Numbered from the stretch's first letter, positions 33,546-45,917 are shown. The stretch: 64,000 nucleotides of DNA from Limnomonas spitsbergensis (GCA_037349105.1 JAYJMM010000032.1:310001-374000), one strand, 5' to 3'. Made by a program: numbers and translations. The notes: generated from the letters alone by a model not told the origin.

Positions 33546-36495
33546 GACTGCGAACGGCACGGACGGTGTTTTGGTCTTCGACAATGCTCCAGCGCTGTCA
33601 TGGGTTGTGCACTGTGGAATCGCGAGCAAGAACACAGGCAGCAAGACAGCAAGCAGTGCACGTCAGGTGATTCAGAACAGAAAGACAGCAAGCACTGCAT
33701 GGCGGATGCCGCAAACAATCAGAAGGTGCCATGCAAAGTGCGAACGGCACATGCAGTAGGATGGTTTGGGCTGCGGACATCCTCCAGCGGTATCGCAGGT
33801 TTGTACACAGGTGAATGGCAAAGTAGGAAGTAAGCGATTCCAGGAACATCGACGAAAGAAGAATTTCCTACTCGAATCATGCATATCGTTGACGTTACAG
33901 TTCTGGGCCCTGCTCAAAAGAGGTGTTACTCATGCATGTGAAGGCTCATGTTGCAATGATGGGCCTCCTTGCAAGACAGCCAAGTAGCGAAAGGCAGGTG
34001 TTGTCCAACAAGCAAAAAGAAAGCAAACAACACACGGCAGGTGCTCAAAACAGGCAGATTAACAGCAAGCGATGCGCGGCACTAGAGCAGATGCTGCCAA
34101 CAGGCAGAAATACAGCGATCTAGGAACGGCGGATAACGGATGCTGTCAAACAGGCAGAAAACAGATAAGGGAGTAATGTATAGCAGTGGAGGACATGCTT
34201 TACAACAAGCCAAGCAATGCATGGTGGATGCTGCAACACTGGCGGAACTTGAACCACGTCACAAATCCCAGATGCATCCCATGATGATGCGGCGCACGGC
34301 CGCAGGCATGTTACAAAGTATGGCAACACTCCCACCACTACGGGTCAAAACGCCAAAAGGCCACGTAGGCGCTCATTGCAATGTTTGAGGAGGTGCATGG
34401 CGTGGTTGCATGGTGCCAATTGGCAGCACCTCATGCAAGTTAACGTCATACATGCAGCCTTCCTTATTTTCACCTGAGTTCAGAAATTTACAGAGGATGA
34501 AGGGCATACCGTAGTGAGAACTGATGTTTTTTTTTTATAGAATTCACACTGCCATCTTGCTCTTGCTGGTGCTTGTATTGTGCATGCACCTCTGCTTGGG
34601 GTATGGTGGGCTGGTGGCATGAGCGGGGCAACTGCTGGAGGATCACAGCAGCCCCGACTGTGCCCAGCTCAGGTCACAAATTATGGCCTGACTCCGTACC
34701 ATCCCGGCATCCCCCACCCCTTCATTCAGCATGAGCCTAATCCGGACATTTTACCAATCATCATCCCAACCGGTGGTGCTGAACTCTGTGAGATAAGCTA
34801 AATGATCCTAGCTGACCGACCGGCGAAATCCCACTTGTGCATCATTAATTTGCCTGCAGTGGTACGGCCGGGAAGTGGCGGGGGCTCCAGGCGGGGACTC
34901 GGTAGCAGGGGGGCCCAGTGCGCGGATGATAAGGCCAATTTGTTTGCCTGCCAATTTGCCACGTGTTCGGATGGGACGATTGGAAGCTAGACTACCGTGC
35001 ATCAATCAACCTCACTGTGTTCCTGCAGGTAGTTCGATCATGAGACCAAGCGAAGTCCTTGCTTGAGTGAACGAATTCTCTGCTAGACCGCGTGCTGATG
35101 ACGAAAGCATAACGTGGAATGGAACCTTCATTCCTTCATTCATTCCTGCATTGACAATCATATCATGCCGGTCAGAGCATATGCGATATCACTGAGCTCA
35201 CGTGGCTGGGGCGTAAGATGCTGATGAACGCTGCAAGCAGGAGCCTGACCACAGGTTTGTCGGCTAGTTGCCTGAGCTGCGTGGAAGCGTGCTTGCTGTG
35301 TGAGGGTAGGTTTTTGCAAGCATAGTTCGTACACCTGTGTAACATTTTGTACGATGTCACGCTGGCTACTGACAGCGCGTTTCTGATTGGACCTGGGAAA
35401 CTTTCCGGGGTGTTTCCGGGTCGTTTTGAGCAGAAATACTGGACCCCGGAAAATCTCCGGGCCCTTTAGACCACCAAGAGTCGTACAGTACGTCTCTTGT
35501 TTTTCCGGGGACCTCCCCCCCTCCCCGGAAAGTCCAAAGAGCCCGGGGAGTTTTCAGGCCTTCGAATGGCTTTTTTATAAATATTAATCGCCGCATTTTT
35601 CTTCCCATGAACTTATCGGGCGGTAGTGATAGGGGCGGCCCTGCAGAAAGGCCGCGGGCCGCCTCAGCCTTGGTCACTCCGCGAGCGAGTCATCCCTATC
35701 ATCATCATTATCATCATCAGCAGCAGCTGAAGCAGCAGCAACAGCGCAGATAGCAAATAGGCACACATTCGGCAATATTGTAGTAAACCCTGAACCACGT
35801 AAGATTACGCGGCCTCACGTTCCGGTGTCTGGCTCCGGGGTGTTTGCAGAAACACCCTCCCCGGAAATCTCCCGAAGACCACAAGACCGTCGTACACGTT
35901 TTTTCCCAGGTCCCAATCAGAAACGTGCTGTGAGCCTGGACTGGGCAGAACTTGAGGGCAACAGAGCCATACTATGCCGTGGGCATAGTTATTTACAACG
36001 AAACGGGATTTACTGGTGTTCCTGCAAGGTGCAGTGCCTGAGGGATTGACCATTCCAACGTGATGACGTGGAAGTGTGTGGTGCAGGTGCGTCGGTCAGC
36101 TGGTTGCGACCTTGGGGAACATTGCATGCGGTACATACTAACTACATCAGGCGGCAAAAGGTGATTGTCATGTATCAAAGCGCTGCAGAGTATTACAACA
36201 AGATTTGTAATATTAAAAGTGCTCTGCCGAATTCATGTGGCTCACCCCCCACCCCGTCACTGCGAAGTCCTTCCAGAGCGCCCCTCATATTGCCTGCAGG
36301 GGTTTTTATTCCCGCGTGGACTGCCATGAACGGATACATGCAGCAAGATGGCCAGGTTCGTGCTGAATACCACAGTCTATGTATGTATGTTGTAGAATAG
36401 CGATGTCGTGTGCCACTGAGGTCTGGTCGGTGCCCTTCTACAGCAGCAGATGATGATGCCTTTATTTCTTAAACGAATACGGTGTATGTCACCAG
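33546..36495. other. Spacer between repeats and HD2
   Basis: Contains decayed GCAAG/AACAGGCAGAAAACAG repeats (33.6-34.2 kb), a dispersed-repeat head at 33885, and CCGGGGA/TCCCCGG-rich palindromic words around 35390-35560 and 35820-35880. Upstream exons of HD2 may lie here but none could be supported. Confidence 0.4.
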
Positions 36496-39400
36496 GATTG
36501 GTACCACCCAAGCCCTGCTGCAGACGGGCACCTGTGGCCTCATCAAGATCCAGGTCTCCCAGATTCGCCCCGCCTGCTTCAAGACCGAGGCAGCGAACGA
36601 CGTGTCAGGGCATCCGCTATCAACCTCGTCATCACCACCTGCCTCAGAGACGAAACTGCAGCGAGTGGCATCTCCGACAGGTCGCAAAGCCCTTATCAGC
36701 ACTGGTCCGCCAACGGATGCGATGCCTCGCCATGGCAGCAACAACAGGGCAGCCCCTCGTCGTCCTCTCAGAGCCTGCTGCTGATGCAGCCCTGCCATGA
36801 TGGGTTCGCACCGCAGCCCGTCGTAGATCAAAAGCTGGATCTGGTCCCCGCAGCAGGCGCTGTCGCCAGCAACAGCGACTTACCAGCCACTGACATGAAC
36901 GAAATCAAGTATGCCAACACCAAGCTGTTGGGAGCAAGTGAAGGCTTGAATCAGGTGCGGATAGGGGTACCAGGGCGCATGTAGGGCTTCCTGAGTGCCT
37001 ACTAGACGATGTTTATAATTGTGCTCTGCATGCCACATTTGGTTGGCCGTTGGGTGACCAACACTGGGTTAATGGGGTCAAACCTTCACCGGCCACATAG
37101 CCACACTAAATTCATGACGTTACACCTCTGGGCCATGTTGAGGCACACTAGGTAGGACAAACCGCTGATACGCTTGTCAAAGGTTGCCTTACCCATGCTT
37201 TCCTTGGGCTGCACCTCTGGTGTGCCAATCGGAGTTACACCTCCTAGTACAGTTACAGGGCTTACCGTCGATGTCCCAAGCAGCAGGGCTTTCTGTGCAC
37301 CAGGCCCTGCTGGCTGCATACCGGGCTTTGACTGAGCAAAAGAGGGGGAAATCAAACTATTATCCGAGAAACGAAAGTGGCTTAGCAAGCCCTGCTGAAT
37401 GCCTGGGTTGGCGTATCATGCTGACTGCACCATGACGCCACCACTGCATGTGCCCATGCCGCTGGCCTCCCAAACTCGCTACACCTCCCCAGCATTTGAC
37501 CTAGTATACAGAGGACAAAGCTCGCTGTATGGCATATGCTGCTGCCTTTCCATTGCTCCACACTTAATGCATTGAATAGAAAATGATGGACCAATCAGCC
37601 GCTTTGACCTCTGAGGAGCTGAGCGAGTCTGTTGTTTTAGACCATTCAAGCTACAAGTTAGGTACATCACAGCCTACGGCTGCCGGGGCCTGGATGAGCA
37701 AGGATGCTGCAAGGGCCGTGGGCTGTAGACCGGTCAAGTTTTGGTACCGAGAATCCCAGTACTGGCTTGCCAAGGGTTGTCTGGGGCACAATATTATGAA
37801 CACTGGGCCCCGGATGTGGTACCGGTCAGGAAACAAAACCTCTTAGTGGCAAGCCCGCGGGCTCCTAAGGCTAGTCACCAAAATAAACACTGCTGTGCGA
37901 CGAAGAATCCCCCCCCCCTGCCCTAGCTGCACCGCCATGTCCCCCCCGCTTCCAGAATCTGAACTCATCTCCCAAATCTCGATTTCAAACCACGCTGCCT
38001 GAACTTTTCCGAACACGTGCTGTTTTGCGTCCCAGGAGGATTTCGTCAGGGCATTGGTGCCCGGCGTGCAGACCTCTGACATCTTCTCATTCTGGCGCCC
38101 GCGGAACGCCACGGTGACCAAGCAATCTTTGGTGCTCACACTGACCGAGGGCCAGCTGGACGTTATGTACGCGCTGGCGTGCTGCGTCGGTGTCCGCTTC
38201 ACCATCGCTTCTGTCAAAACAGATGTAAGAGGGAGGGAGGGGTGCTGTCACAGGGCTCGGAGGGAGGGAAGTGTGATGTCACAGGGTAAAGAGGTAGGGA
38301 GGTGTGACGTCACAGGGTTATGAGGGATGAAGTTGTGATGTCACAGGGGAAGGAGGTAGGGAGGTGTGACGTCACAGGGCTGGGAGGGAGGGAGGTGTGA
38401 TGTCACAGGGTAATGAGGGAGGGAGGTGTGATGTCACAGGGTCATGAGGGAGGGAGGTGTGATGTCACAGGGTTGGAGGGTGGGTGGTGTGACGTCACTG
38501 GGTCAGGAGAGAAGGATGGGTGATGCCATATATTATGGCTTGAGGGTGGTGTGATGTAACATGAGTGGGCGGGAGGAATGTGTGATGCCACATAATTAGT
38601 ATGTGAGGTGTGATGTCACAGGGTTAGGAGGGAGGGAGGTGTGATGTCACAGGGTTTGGAGGGTGGGTGGTGTCACGTTACTGGGTTAGGAGAGAAGGAT
38701 GTGTGATGCCATATATTATGGCGAGAGGGAGGTGTGATGTAACATGACTGGGAGGGAGGAATGTGTGATGTCACATAATTAGTATGTGAGGTGTGATGTC
38801 ACAGGGTTAGGAGGGAGGGAGGTGTGATGTCACAGGGTGTAGAGGGCGTGGCCAACAGGCCATGCCCTGATGCAGTGCCTGCCTTAGTGCGCACTACATA
38901 CGCCCTTTGGGGAACCGCCTTGCGGGCGGCCACCACTGGGCCACCAGGCTCAGATTTTGGACAGCCTACAGCCAGCGCCCCGTGCATTAGGCACACTGCT
39001 GTTGTGGGTGCCCAAGGCCATCGGTCATAATGTATCTGAATGTTTTCCTAAAGTGAAGGGGGAGATCCTGTTGATATGACACAGGGCAAGGAGTGAGGGA
39101 GGTGTGATATCACTGGACTAGGATGCAGGGAGGTGTGATGCCAGAGGGATAGGAGCCTAGTGAGAGGGAGATGTGTGAAAGAGCTGGGAGTGGGGAGGTG
39201 TGATATCACATGTGGCATGACTAGGAGGTATGGAAGTGTGAAGACACATGACTGGGAGGGAGGAGTGTGTGATGTCAGAGTTGTATGAGGGGGGGGGGTG
39301 TCACTGGGCTAGGAGGGATGGAGATGTGATGTCACAGGTCCAGAGGTCTGGTATTTAGAGCTTGTCTGCCTCAGCGTCAATTGGAGCACAACCAACCACC

Positions 39401-42340
39401 CGTGGCTGCTGCTTTTGCCACTGCGACGTCCCGCCTGAAAATGTGGCAGCCGGTGCGACCGTCATGTCCGGACCTTTATTTGGTAGTAAAAGGGAAACTT
39501 TACGCCACTTGGCCAATGACAATTTATATTTCCACGTCTCAGCTGGAAGTCATTTACAATGTAGTCTCCGGCTGGAAACCCCAAAGTATGGCGTGTTGCG
39601 CGCCAGGATGCCCGGTCCGCCAGCATGTATCCAGTCAAGTTTTGTTCTCCATAGAGCAGCCCACCAACAGGGGACCTACAGCAAAAACACGGCCACTGGG
39701 CACCCTTCTACAAAGTGGCCACTTCAATGATTTCCCAACTTGACCTCGATCCTGTCCCTAAACCCTGACCCAAAACGTGACTCAACCTGTCCCTAAACCA
39801 TCAAAGCTGAACAATAAACGTGACCCATCCTGTCCCTCACCCCTCACCCATAAACCTAAACATTGCCCACTTGTCTCTTAACCCGCGATCCTCACCAGGA
39901 GCCATCCTGCCCCTAAGCCTGGAATGCTAAAGCCATCAATCTAAACGTGACCTATCCTGACGGAACCCCTTAACCTTCAGTCATCAACCCTAAGCATGAC
40001 CCATCCTGTCTGGAAATCCTGAACCCTCAGTCCTGAGCCCTAAGCGTGACCCTTCCTGTCCGTAAACCCTGAACCCTCAGGTCTTCACCCTAAGCGTGAG
40101 CCATCCTATCCGTGAACCCTGAGCCCTCAGCCCTGAACCCTATGCGTGACCCATCCTATCCGTAGACCCTGAGCCCTCAGCCCTGAACCCTACGCGTGAC
40201 CCATCCTATCCGTAGACCCTGAGCCCTCAGCCCTGAACCCTATGCGTGACCCATCCTATATGTAGACCCTGAACCCTCAGCCCTTCACCCTATGCGTGAC
40301 CCATCCTATCCGTAGACCCTGAGCCTTCAACCCAAACCCTCTGCATGACCCAACCTGTCCCTAGACCCTGAGCTCTCAGCCCTGAACCCTATGCGCGACC
40401 CATCCTATCCGTAGACCCTGAGCCCTCAACCCTGAACCCTATGCATGACCCCACCTATCCGTAGACCCTGAGCTCTCATCCCGGAAACTTATGTGTGACC
40501 TATCCTGTCTGTGTTGTAGGTAAGGAAGTTCATCGAGGATGTGTACGGCATCGACAAGAATAACTTTTCAACGTTTTTCAAGAACCGCACGCCCCATGGC
40601 ATCAAGAACAGGACAAATGCTAACAGGACGCCGACAGTAAAAGCAGAGAAACCACCCAAGACCGAAAAGCCTTCCAAGCGGAACCAGAAGGAGATGGATT
40701 TACCTTCAAGTTCTGCACGGGCGTTGCCGCCACTTTCCTCGCCCGTGCAGCAGCCCATGCCGCTGCACGAGCGACAGCCTATCCAGCAGCAGCCGCTCTC
40801 GCCTTGGCAGCTTCTGCCCGGGCAACAGCCCATGCAGCCGCACAAGCGACAGCCTATCCAGCAGCGGCCGCTCTCGCATTGGCAGCTGCAGCCCGGGCAG
40901 CAGCCAGGACAGCCGCCGCAGCCCATGCCGTTGCACGAGCGACAGCCTGTCCAGCAGCGGACGCTCTCGCCTTGGCAGCTGCAGCCCGGGCAGCAGCCGC
41001 AGCCCATGCAGCCGCACGAGCGACAGCCTATCCAGCAGCGGACGCTCTCGCCTTGGCAGCTGCAGACCGGGCAGCAGCCGCAGCCCATGCAGCAGCACGA
41101 ACGACAGTCTATCCAGCAGCAGCCGCTCTCGCCTTGGCAGTTGAAGCCTGTGCAGCAGCCTGGGCAGCTGCCACTGCCCATGCAGCAGCTTGTGCGGCAA
41201 CCTGAGCAGCAGCAGCCCATGCAATCGCCCCTCCAGCCAGCCAGGCAGCTGCATTTGGGGCAGCAGCACCCGCAGTACCTACAGCTCGGGCTGCATGATC
41301 AGTTCATGCAGAACAAGTCACCCATGGAGCACCAGCCACCGCGACAGCGTGACCCTCAGCTTTTTGGATGTCCCCAGCCCATGCAGCCAGACATGAAGCT
41401 ACGGCCCGCACAGATGAAGATCCCATTCGACGCCGCCGAGGCGTCCGACGGGCAGCAGTCTGCGGCCATGCCGCCGCCGCCTGCCCGGGAGGTGTCTGCG
41501 ACGAAAGGAGCCGTCAGCGACAGTGTGAAACCAGCTGCTGAGTACATGGCGGACTACATGTCGGGGCTGAAAGATGTGGCGACGCAGATCTCGCCGCTTT
41601 CCTTTCAGCTTTCCCTGGTGCAGCCCAGCCGGCGAGTGGGCGGGCTGGTCGCCGTCACCGGGACGACGCCGGCGCATCTGCGTACGATGCTGCCGCTCGT
41701 CAACTCCGAGCGGGCGCGCTTGGGCTTGGCCCTTTCCGGCGGGATGCTGTCAATGTTCAAGTCGAAAAACAGCTGCGGCATGAACACGATGTGGTCGGGC
41801 AGCACGACGCTCTCGTTGCAGCCGTCCGACGTCGACGCGCTTATGAACGACATAGACGACTACACCCAGATGAAGGAGGACGCGGCGATGCTGGCCGAGA
41901 TGCAGCATGGCAGGCAGGCGATCGGCGTCCGGGACACGCTACTGGCTCCTCAGGCGTCTCTGGTGCCGCTTAACCCACACCACCAGCAGCATCTGCTGCA
42001 GCAACAGCCCAGCCTCGGCTTGTCGCACAGCCTGCAGCGCCTGCTGCTCATCGCCAGCTCCACGCACCAGATGCAGGAACAGGGTCTGCAAATTGGCTGT
42101 GTTGGGACGCCGTTGACCCTAGGGCCCTGCGAGTCCCTTCGGATGGAGATGTCGGTAGACAAGGGCCTTCGGATGGAGATGTCCCTAGACAACTGCGCAG
42201 ACCAGCAGCTGCAGCAGCAGCTGTCCTACCCGTACGCGTCTCTGGGTGCAGATGGCATCCTGCCGTTCAACGGGGGCTGGATGAACCCTCTCGCTTCTGA
42301 GGCGTCGCTGGGATCGATCTTCGGGATGCCCTTCCATTGA
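36496..42340 (+). CDS. WOX-like homeodomain protein HD2, repeat- and glutamine-rich
   Basis: Three exons in phase 0: about 36496-36954 (start uncertain, 5' end may be missing), 38036-38224 and 40520-42340. It is the paralogue of HD1: PGLPDSPRLLQD parallels HD1's PGPRDSPRCLD, and exon 1 ends KYANTKLLGASEGLNQ against HD1's KYASTTLFGGTSVITQ. The homeodomain reads TLTEGQLDVMYALACC, then VRKFIEDVYGIDKNNF and STFFKNRT. The intron falls at the same residue as in HD1. The normally invariant helix-3 Trp is Phe (FFKNR), so DNA binding may be altered. Exon 3 then has five to six tandem units of about 25-33 residues around HERQPIQQQPLSPWQLQPGQ, and a unique C-terminal part (about 41,520-42,340) with GLKDVATQISPLSFQLSLVQ that is not recognised. 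A nuclear regulator is inferred. Confidence 0.62.
37113..37155 (+). repeat. Dispersed repeat head in HD2 intron 1
   Basis: TTCATGACGTTACACCTCTG then GGCCATGTTGAGGC. Member of the family listed at 22453. Confidence 0.6.
38222..39345. repeat. 31-bp minisatellite (TGATGTCACAGGG) in HD2 intron 2
   Basis: Many copies of a 31-bp unit, TGATGTCACAGGGT plus a GGAGGGAGG stretch. It carries a larger duplication: a block of about 180 bp with GCCATATATTATGGC appears at about 38473 and again at about 38652. A unique GC-rich stretch (38845-39010) interrupts the array. Several units hold TGACGTCA, the palindromic CREB/bZIP-type site. Confidence 0.93.
39415..39605 (+). other. Possible relic helix-1 exon in HD2 intron 2
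   Basis: An open frame (39381-39743) contains YISTSQLEVIYNVVSG, which resembles HD2's TLTEGQLDVMYALACC (Q-L-D/E-V-M/I-Y), and KMWQPV upstream, like HD2's FSFWRPR. The W-to-Q spacing is about 12 residues longer than in HD2. It may be a diverged duplicate of the helix-1 exon or a chance likeness. Confidence 0.35.
39745..40505. repeat. 50-bp minisatellite (CCCTGAACCCTCAGC) in HD2 intron 2
   Basis: About 15 units. CCATCCTAT recurs at 40151, 40201, 40251 and 40301, an exact 50-bp period. The unit is CCATCCTATCCGTAGACCCT then GAGCCCTCAGCCCTGAACCC and TATGCGTGAC. Shorter relatives occur in introns of the rotatin-like gene (about 45-70 and 4190-4325). Confidence 0.95.
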
Positions 42341-43124
42341 GCAGCTGTCAGTGTGCAGGGCGCAAGCTGTCGGAGCGTCGCTGGTCCCGGGGCAGCTGAT
42401 TGCTGTAGACACGTGCAGTACATGGCTGTTGCAACCAGCAGTACATTGCGTCTGTTGCCAGCAATAGTACGTTTATGTTGCACTGCATCTCCCCCGGGGA
42501 TATCCTGCGCACTATTGAGATAAAGCCATGCAGGGGCCCTGAGGGAAAGAAATCTGCCCCTATGCTGCATGCTTGTGTGGACAGATTAGGCGCAGATAAT
42601 ATTGTCCTACGTATTCTTTATAAACAGTCATGCAGCAACTGTATGCCATGGCTTGCATGGCCTGCGATCGCGTGTACATCGTGTATTTGCGTTCCCTTTG
42701 CCTGGTGTGTTTAGGACAGACTCACCCGACGCTGTTGCACCGACTTAGCCAGCATGTACCTAAAAATTTGTCTTCACCCCAATCCTTGCGACCTGGGCCA
42801 TTCCTGGAAGAGGAAATGCAGAGAAATGCCCTAGGGACAGGCGGTCCTTATGTTTCCTATGATGTACTGGTATGCTTGTGTGTGCGTGCGTTCCTGCCTG
42901 GCCTATTTGAGCGTTTTGTGGTTTTTAGTATTTATGTCAGCATCGGGATCGGCTCTTGTGTTTGCCTGTGAATTGGATGTCTCTATTGGCAAATATTAGC
43001 TCTCTATCAGTTCGAATGAGGTAACGTACAGAACGCAGGACAGAACCATGTTTCCCTGACAGTCCTGACACGCTCCTCCCAGTCACCCGGGGGTAGACAA
43101 CCGCTAAATATGAATGGTGTTTGT

Positions 43125-43350
43125 ACCTAAGCGACTGGTCAGTGGCTGTTTGTGTTGGGAGCTATACTTATGTGGGGTTAACGGGTTAACCCTGAGCCAT
43201 TTTACTCTGCGCTACTGGTCAGTGGTTGTGTGTGTTGGGAGCTGTACTTTTGTGGGGTTAACCCTGAACCCTGAAGCCGGAGCCATAAAATCCTGCGCTA
43301 CTGGTCAGTAGTTGTGTGTGTTGGGAGCTGGACTTGTTTAGGGTTAATGG
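43125..43350. repeat. Three direct repeats of about 85 bp
   Basis: CTACTGGTCAGTGGTTGTGT-like starts at about 43125, 43212 and 43297, each followed by GTTGGGAGCT and TGTGGGGTTAA-like sequence. Confidence 0.88.
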
Positions 43351-43739
43351 GTCGATCCTAAACCTGTCGCTGTGGTCGTTGATTTTTGCTGTATCTGGTT
43401 TGCGGCACCTGTCCCACGTATCGATTGTGATGCTCCGCTGGACCTAAAAACTCTGCATGAGGTGCATGCAGTGTGCCACGGCTTTGATTGCTTCTGTTTT
43501 TGTAAGCTTCTGAGAAATATGATTGGAACAGTGATTCATCGCTTCTAAGTACGCACTGGACCCTCTGTGGCTGGCCACAGAGCAGCCACCACTGCGCCGA
43601 TGGGGACCAAACCTTGACCAGCCCACGACCGATGGCCTCAACAGCGACCTTGATGCAAGTTTCGCTTCACCTCAGCCAGGGGGACATACCGGTTTCCCGA
43701 TGAAACTAACTGAATCCTCAAACCCTACATTTTCGTTCC

Positions 43740-44240
43740 TTTCAGTCACTTGGGTATATTCAAACTTGGTATCCTGCATCAGTTCAAACCGGGGACCCTA
43801 CATCAGTTCAAAATGGGGATCCAACATCAGTTTGATATGGAGATCGTGCATCAGTTAAAACTGGGGACCCAGCATTAATTCAATCTGGGCTCATGCATCA
43901 GTTCAAATAGTGATTCATGCACGAGTTCAAACTATCGGCGCTTCAACCTCTGGGTATGGATGCCACAAGTGAGGCAGTGAGAGTTGTATCACTGGACCAT
44001 TTCCCCCCGCCGAGAACGCCGGATTGCGAGTTCCTGCCCCACCATATAGGAGGGTGGTATGGCTGCACTATGGTCCTGGCTGTGCATGGTGCAAGGAATT
44101 GAGCTTAGTTTTTCCCTACGAGCTCCACGCGGTCAAGCGCTTGGCAGAGCCGAGCGGATATGCACCGTTCTAAACTGGGGTCCTTACATATATTTAAACT
44201 GGGGATCCTGCATCAGTTCAATTTGGGGATCATACATTCT
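43740..44240. repeat. CATCAGTTCAAACTGGGGAT minisatellite
   Basis: Irregular copies of about 26-30 bp at 43750-43935 and again at 44165-44235, split by unique sequence. The same unit occurs inverted at 57515-57630. Confidence 0.85.
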
Positions 44241-44317
44241 TTCTAGTTTGTGTTGCTTTCCTTGCCTTCTTGAGGCATAGGTTTGTGAGGGGCAAGGATA
44301 ATTCGGGCTGCGTTTTC

Positions 44318-44468
44318 CCTTTGAGGGGGGGGGTAATTCTTTCTCCTTTGTGTTCTTCTCCTTCTTTCCCTCTTACCTTCACTTTCTTTCTTTTCTTCCA
44401 ACAGGACAGTTGGGTACCCACGCGGCCGAGCCATTATGAGCAGGGCCCAGAGGTGTAATGGCATGGAC
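44318..44468 (-). repeat. Dispersed repeat copy, inverted
   Basis: On the minus strand: CATTACACCTCTGGGCCCTG, CTCATAATGGCTCGGCCGCG, TGGGTACCCAACTGTCC, then a long G/A-rich tract. It is one of the best full-length copies. Confidence 0.75.
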
Positions 44469-44579
44469 ATAAGTTGTAACTGGGGATCCTACATTCTACC
44501 GCGTTGCCACCAATTGGCACCTTCCTGTCTGAATGGGACAACAGGAAACTACATTACCTTAAGGAAAGAGAGGTGTAAC

Positions 44580-44634
44580 ATCCATGATCTCTTCTCGTTC
44601 CCTCGTTCTGAAGGAAAGAGAAGAGATCATGGAT
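44580..44634. repeat. 22-bp inverted repeat, one mismatch, 11-base loop
   Basis: Left arm 44580-44601 (ATCCATGATCTCTTCTCGTT...) pairs with right arm 44613-44634, mismatched only at one C/A position. A stable hairpin in RNA is expected. Confidence 0.9.
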
Positions 44635-45168
44635 AACAAATGAGACAATGAATGCATGAGGGAAAGAACTTCATCCATACCTCTGACCAAGCCACACCAA
44701 GCGGCGAGTACTAATGTGAGTCTGTCAGATGTGTCTATCGTCTGTGGCTAGGGAGAGGAGTCCCCATCGTAATAGTCAAGTGGCCACTTCCAGTGTAGGA
44801 AATCACCGCACGTTTGATAGACTGATATTCGAGTCCCAAGCAGAAATATGGCCTTGCTTGGCATATGCGAGGGGAAAGCAGCAGGAAATACAGTGAATAC
44901 GACGCTAACAAGCCACACATCTCACACCATCCATGTCCCATGCAAGTGTGGTCCATGAGGCCTCATTCTCCCAAGCAATGCTGAAGGAAGCGTCTCCAGG
45001 AGAGAGGTTGGATTTTGATTGCACATCTCTAACACACGACAATTGGTAAGACGTTTTCCATCCAGGCTATGTGCGTCCCCACATCGACAGCGGTGTCTAT
45101 ACCACTATGGATTCACACCTCTGGACTTCAGAGTCTGAAGGTGTGAGGGGAGCAGCGGTTCAGGGTTA

Positions 45169-45690
45169 GAGGCGATTCACACCGGCGAACTGAATGTGGC
45201 AGTTGGTCGAAGTGAGCCCGCGCTATCTCGCGTTCCCAATCAGACCACGGGAGACCGATTCACACCAGATAAATTCGCCAAAGTGGCCTTCGTCGTTTCT
45301 GTTTCATTCAACATGGTACCTTCTCGTCAGTATCTGCTGCCATTGTTGCTTGTTGCTGTTGCGAATCTAAACCGAACCACTTTGATCGCTGTCATCGCTT
45401 GGGCCGTCATTATTTCGAAAGGTGTAAGAGACGAACGCAGTAACGCACTCAACCACGTGATAAGAGGCAGCATGACAGGGACGAAAACACACAGGATCGA
45501 AGGCAGATGGTCTTCGGAAATTGCCAATGTGGCGAAAGTGGCCGACGCGAAGTGAATCTGGCTCAAAATGCCATATTCTGTTGGCGTCGCCAATCCGGCC
45601 CCAGAGTGGTTGTTTTGGCGAAGCGAATCCATGCCACTTTCGGAGCGAAAGTGACCAATCTGACCAATCCGACCCGGTGTGAATCGCCTC
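45169..45690. mobile_element. Harbinger-type MITE, family B, complete copy
   Basis: A 522-bp element with terminal inverted repeats GAGGCGATTCACACCGG at both ends, flanked by TTA at 45166-45168 and 45691-45693. The TWA-type 3-bp duplication again points to PIF/Harbinger. An ORF inside (45196-45555) shows no transposase motif. Confidence 0.88.
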
Positions 45691-45693
45691 TTA

Positions 45694-45917
45694 GAGGCGA
45701 TTCACACCGGCGAACTGAATGTGGCAGTTGGTCGAAGTGAACCCACGCTATCTCGCGTTCCCAATCCGACCGCTGGAGATCGATTCACACCAGATATATT
45801 CTCCAAAGTAGCGAAATTGTATTTCTCTTACTTCCAAGAGGGGACATTCTATTGATTGCCTGCTTCCATTGCTACTTGTTGCTGTCGCGAGTCTACATCG
45901 TACCACTTTGATCCAAG
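45694..45917. mobile_element. MITE family B, truncated left part
   Basis: Starts GAGGCGATTCACACCGG immediately after the TTA that ends the complete copy, and follows it in sequence to ACCACTTTGAT at about 45917. There it changes abruptly into coding-like sequence. Confidence 0.8.

Larger units (their letters stand above)
42341..45165. other. Spacer after HD2 with minisatellites
   Basis: No exon was recognised. It holds the repeats listed at 43125 and 43740, a hairpin at 44580 and an inverted dispersed-repeat copy at 44318-44468. Confidence 0.4.

Noticed and set aside
39740..40505. Interstitial telomere-like repeat (CCCTGAACCCT)
   Set aside because: The period is 50 bp and the unit is not the green-algal telomere repeat TTTTAGGG; treated as a minisatellite.
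40489..41269. Cys- and Leu-rich minus-strand ORFs opposite HD2 exon 3
   Set aside because: Shadows of the Gln/Pro-rich repeat on the plus strand.
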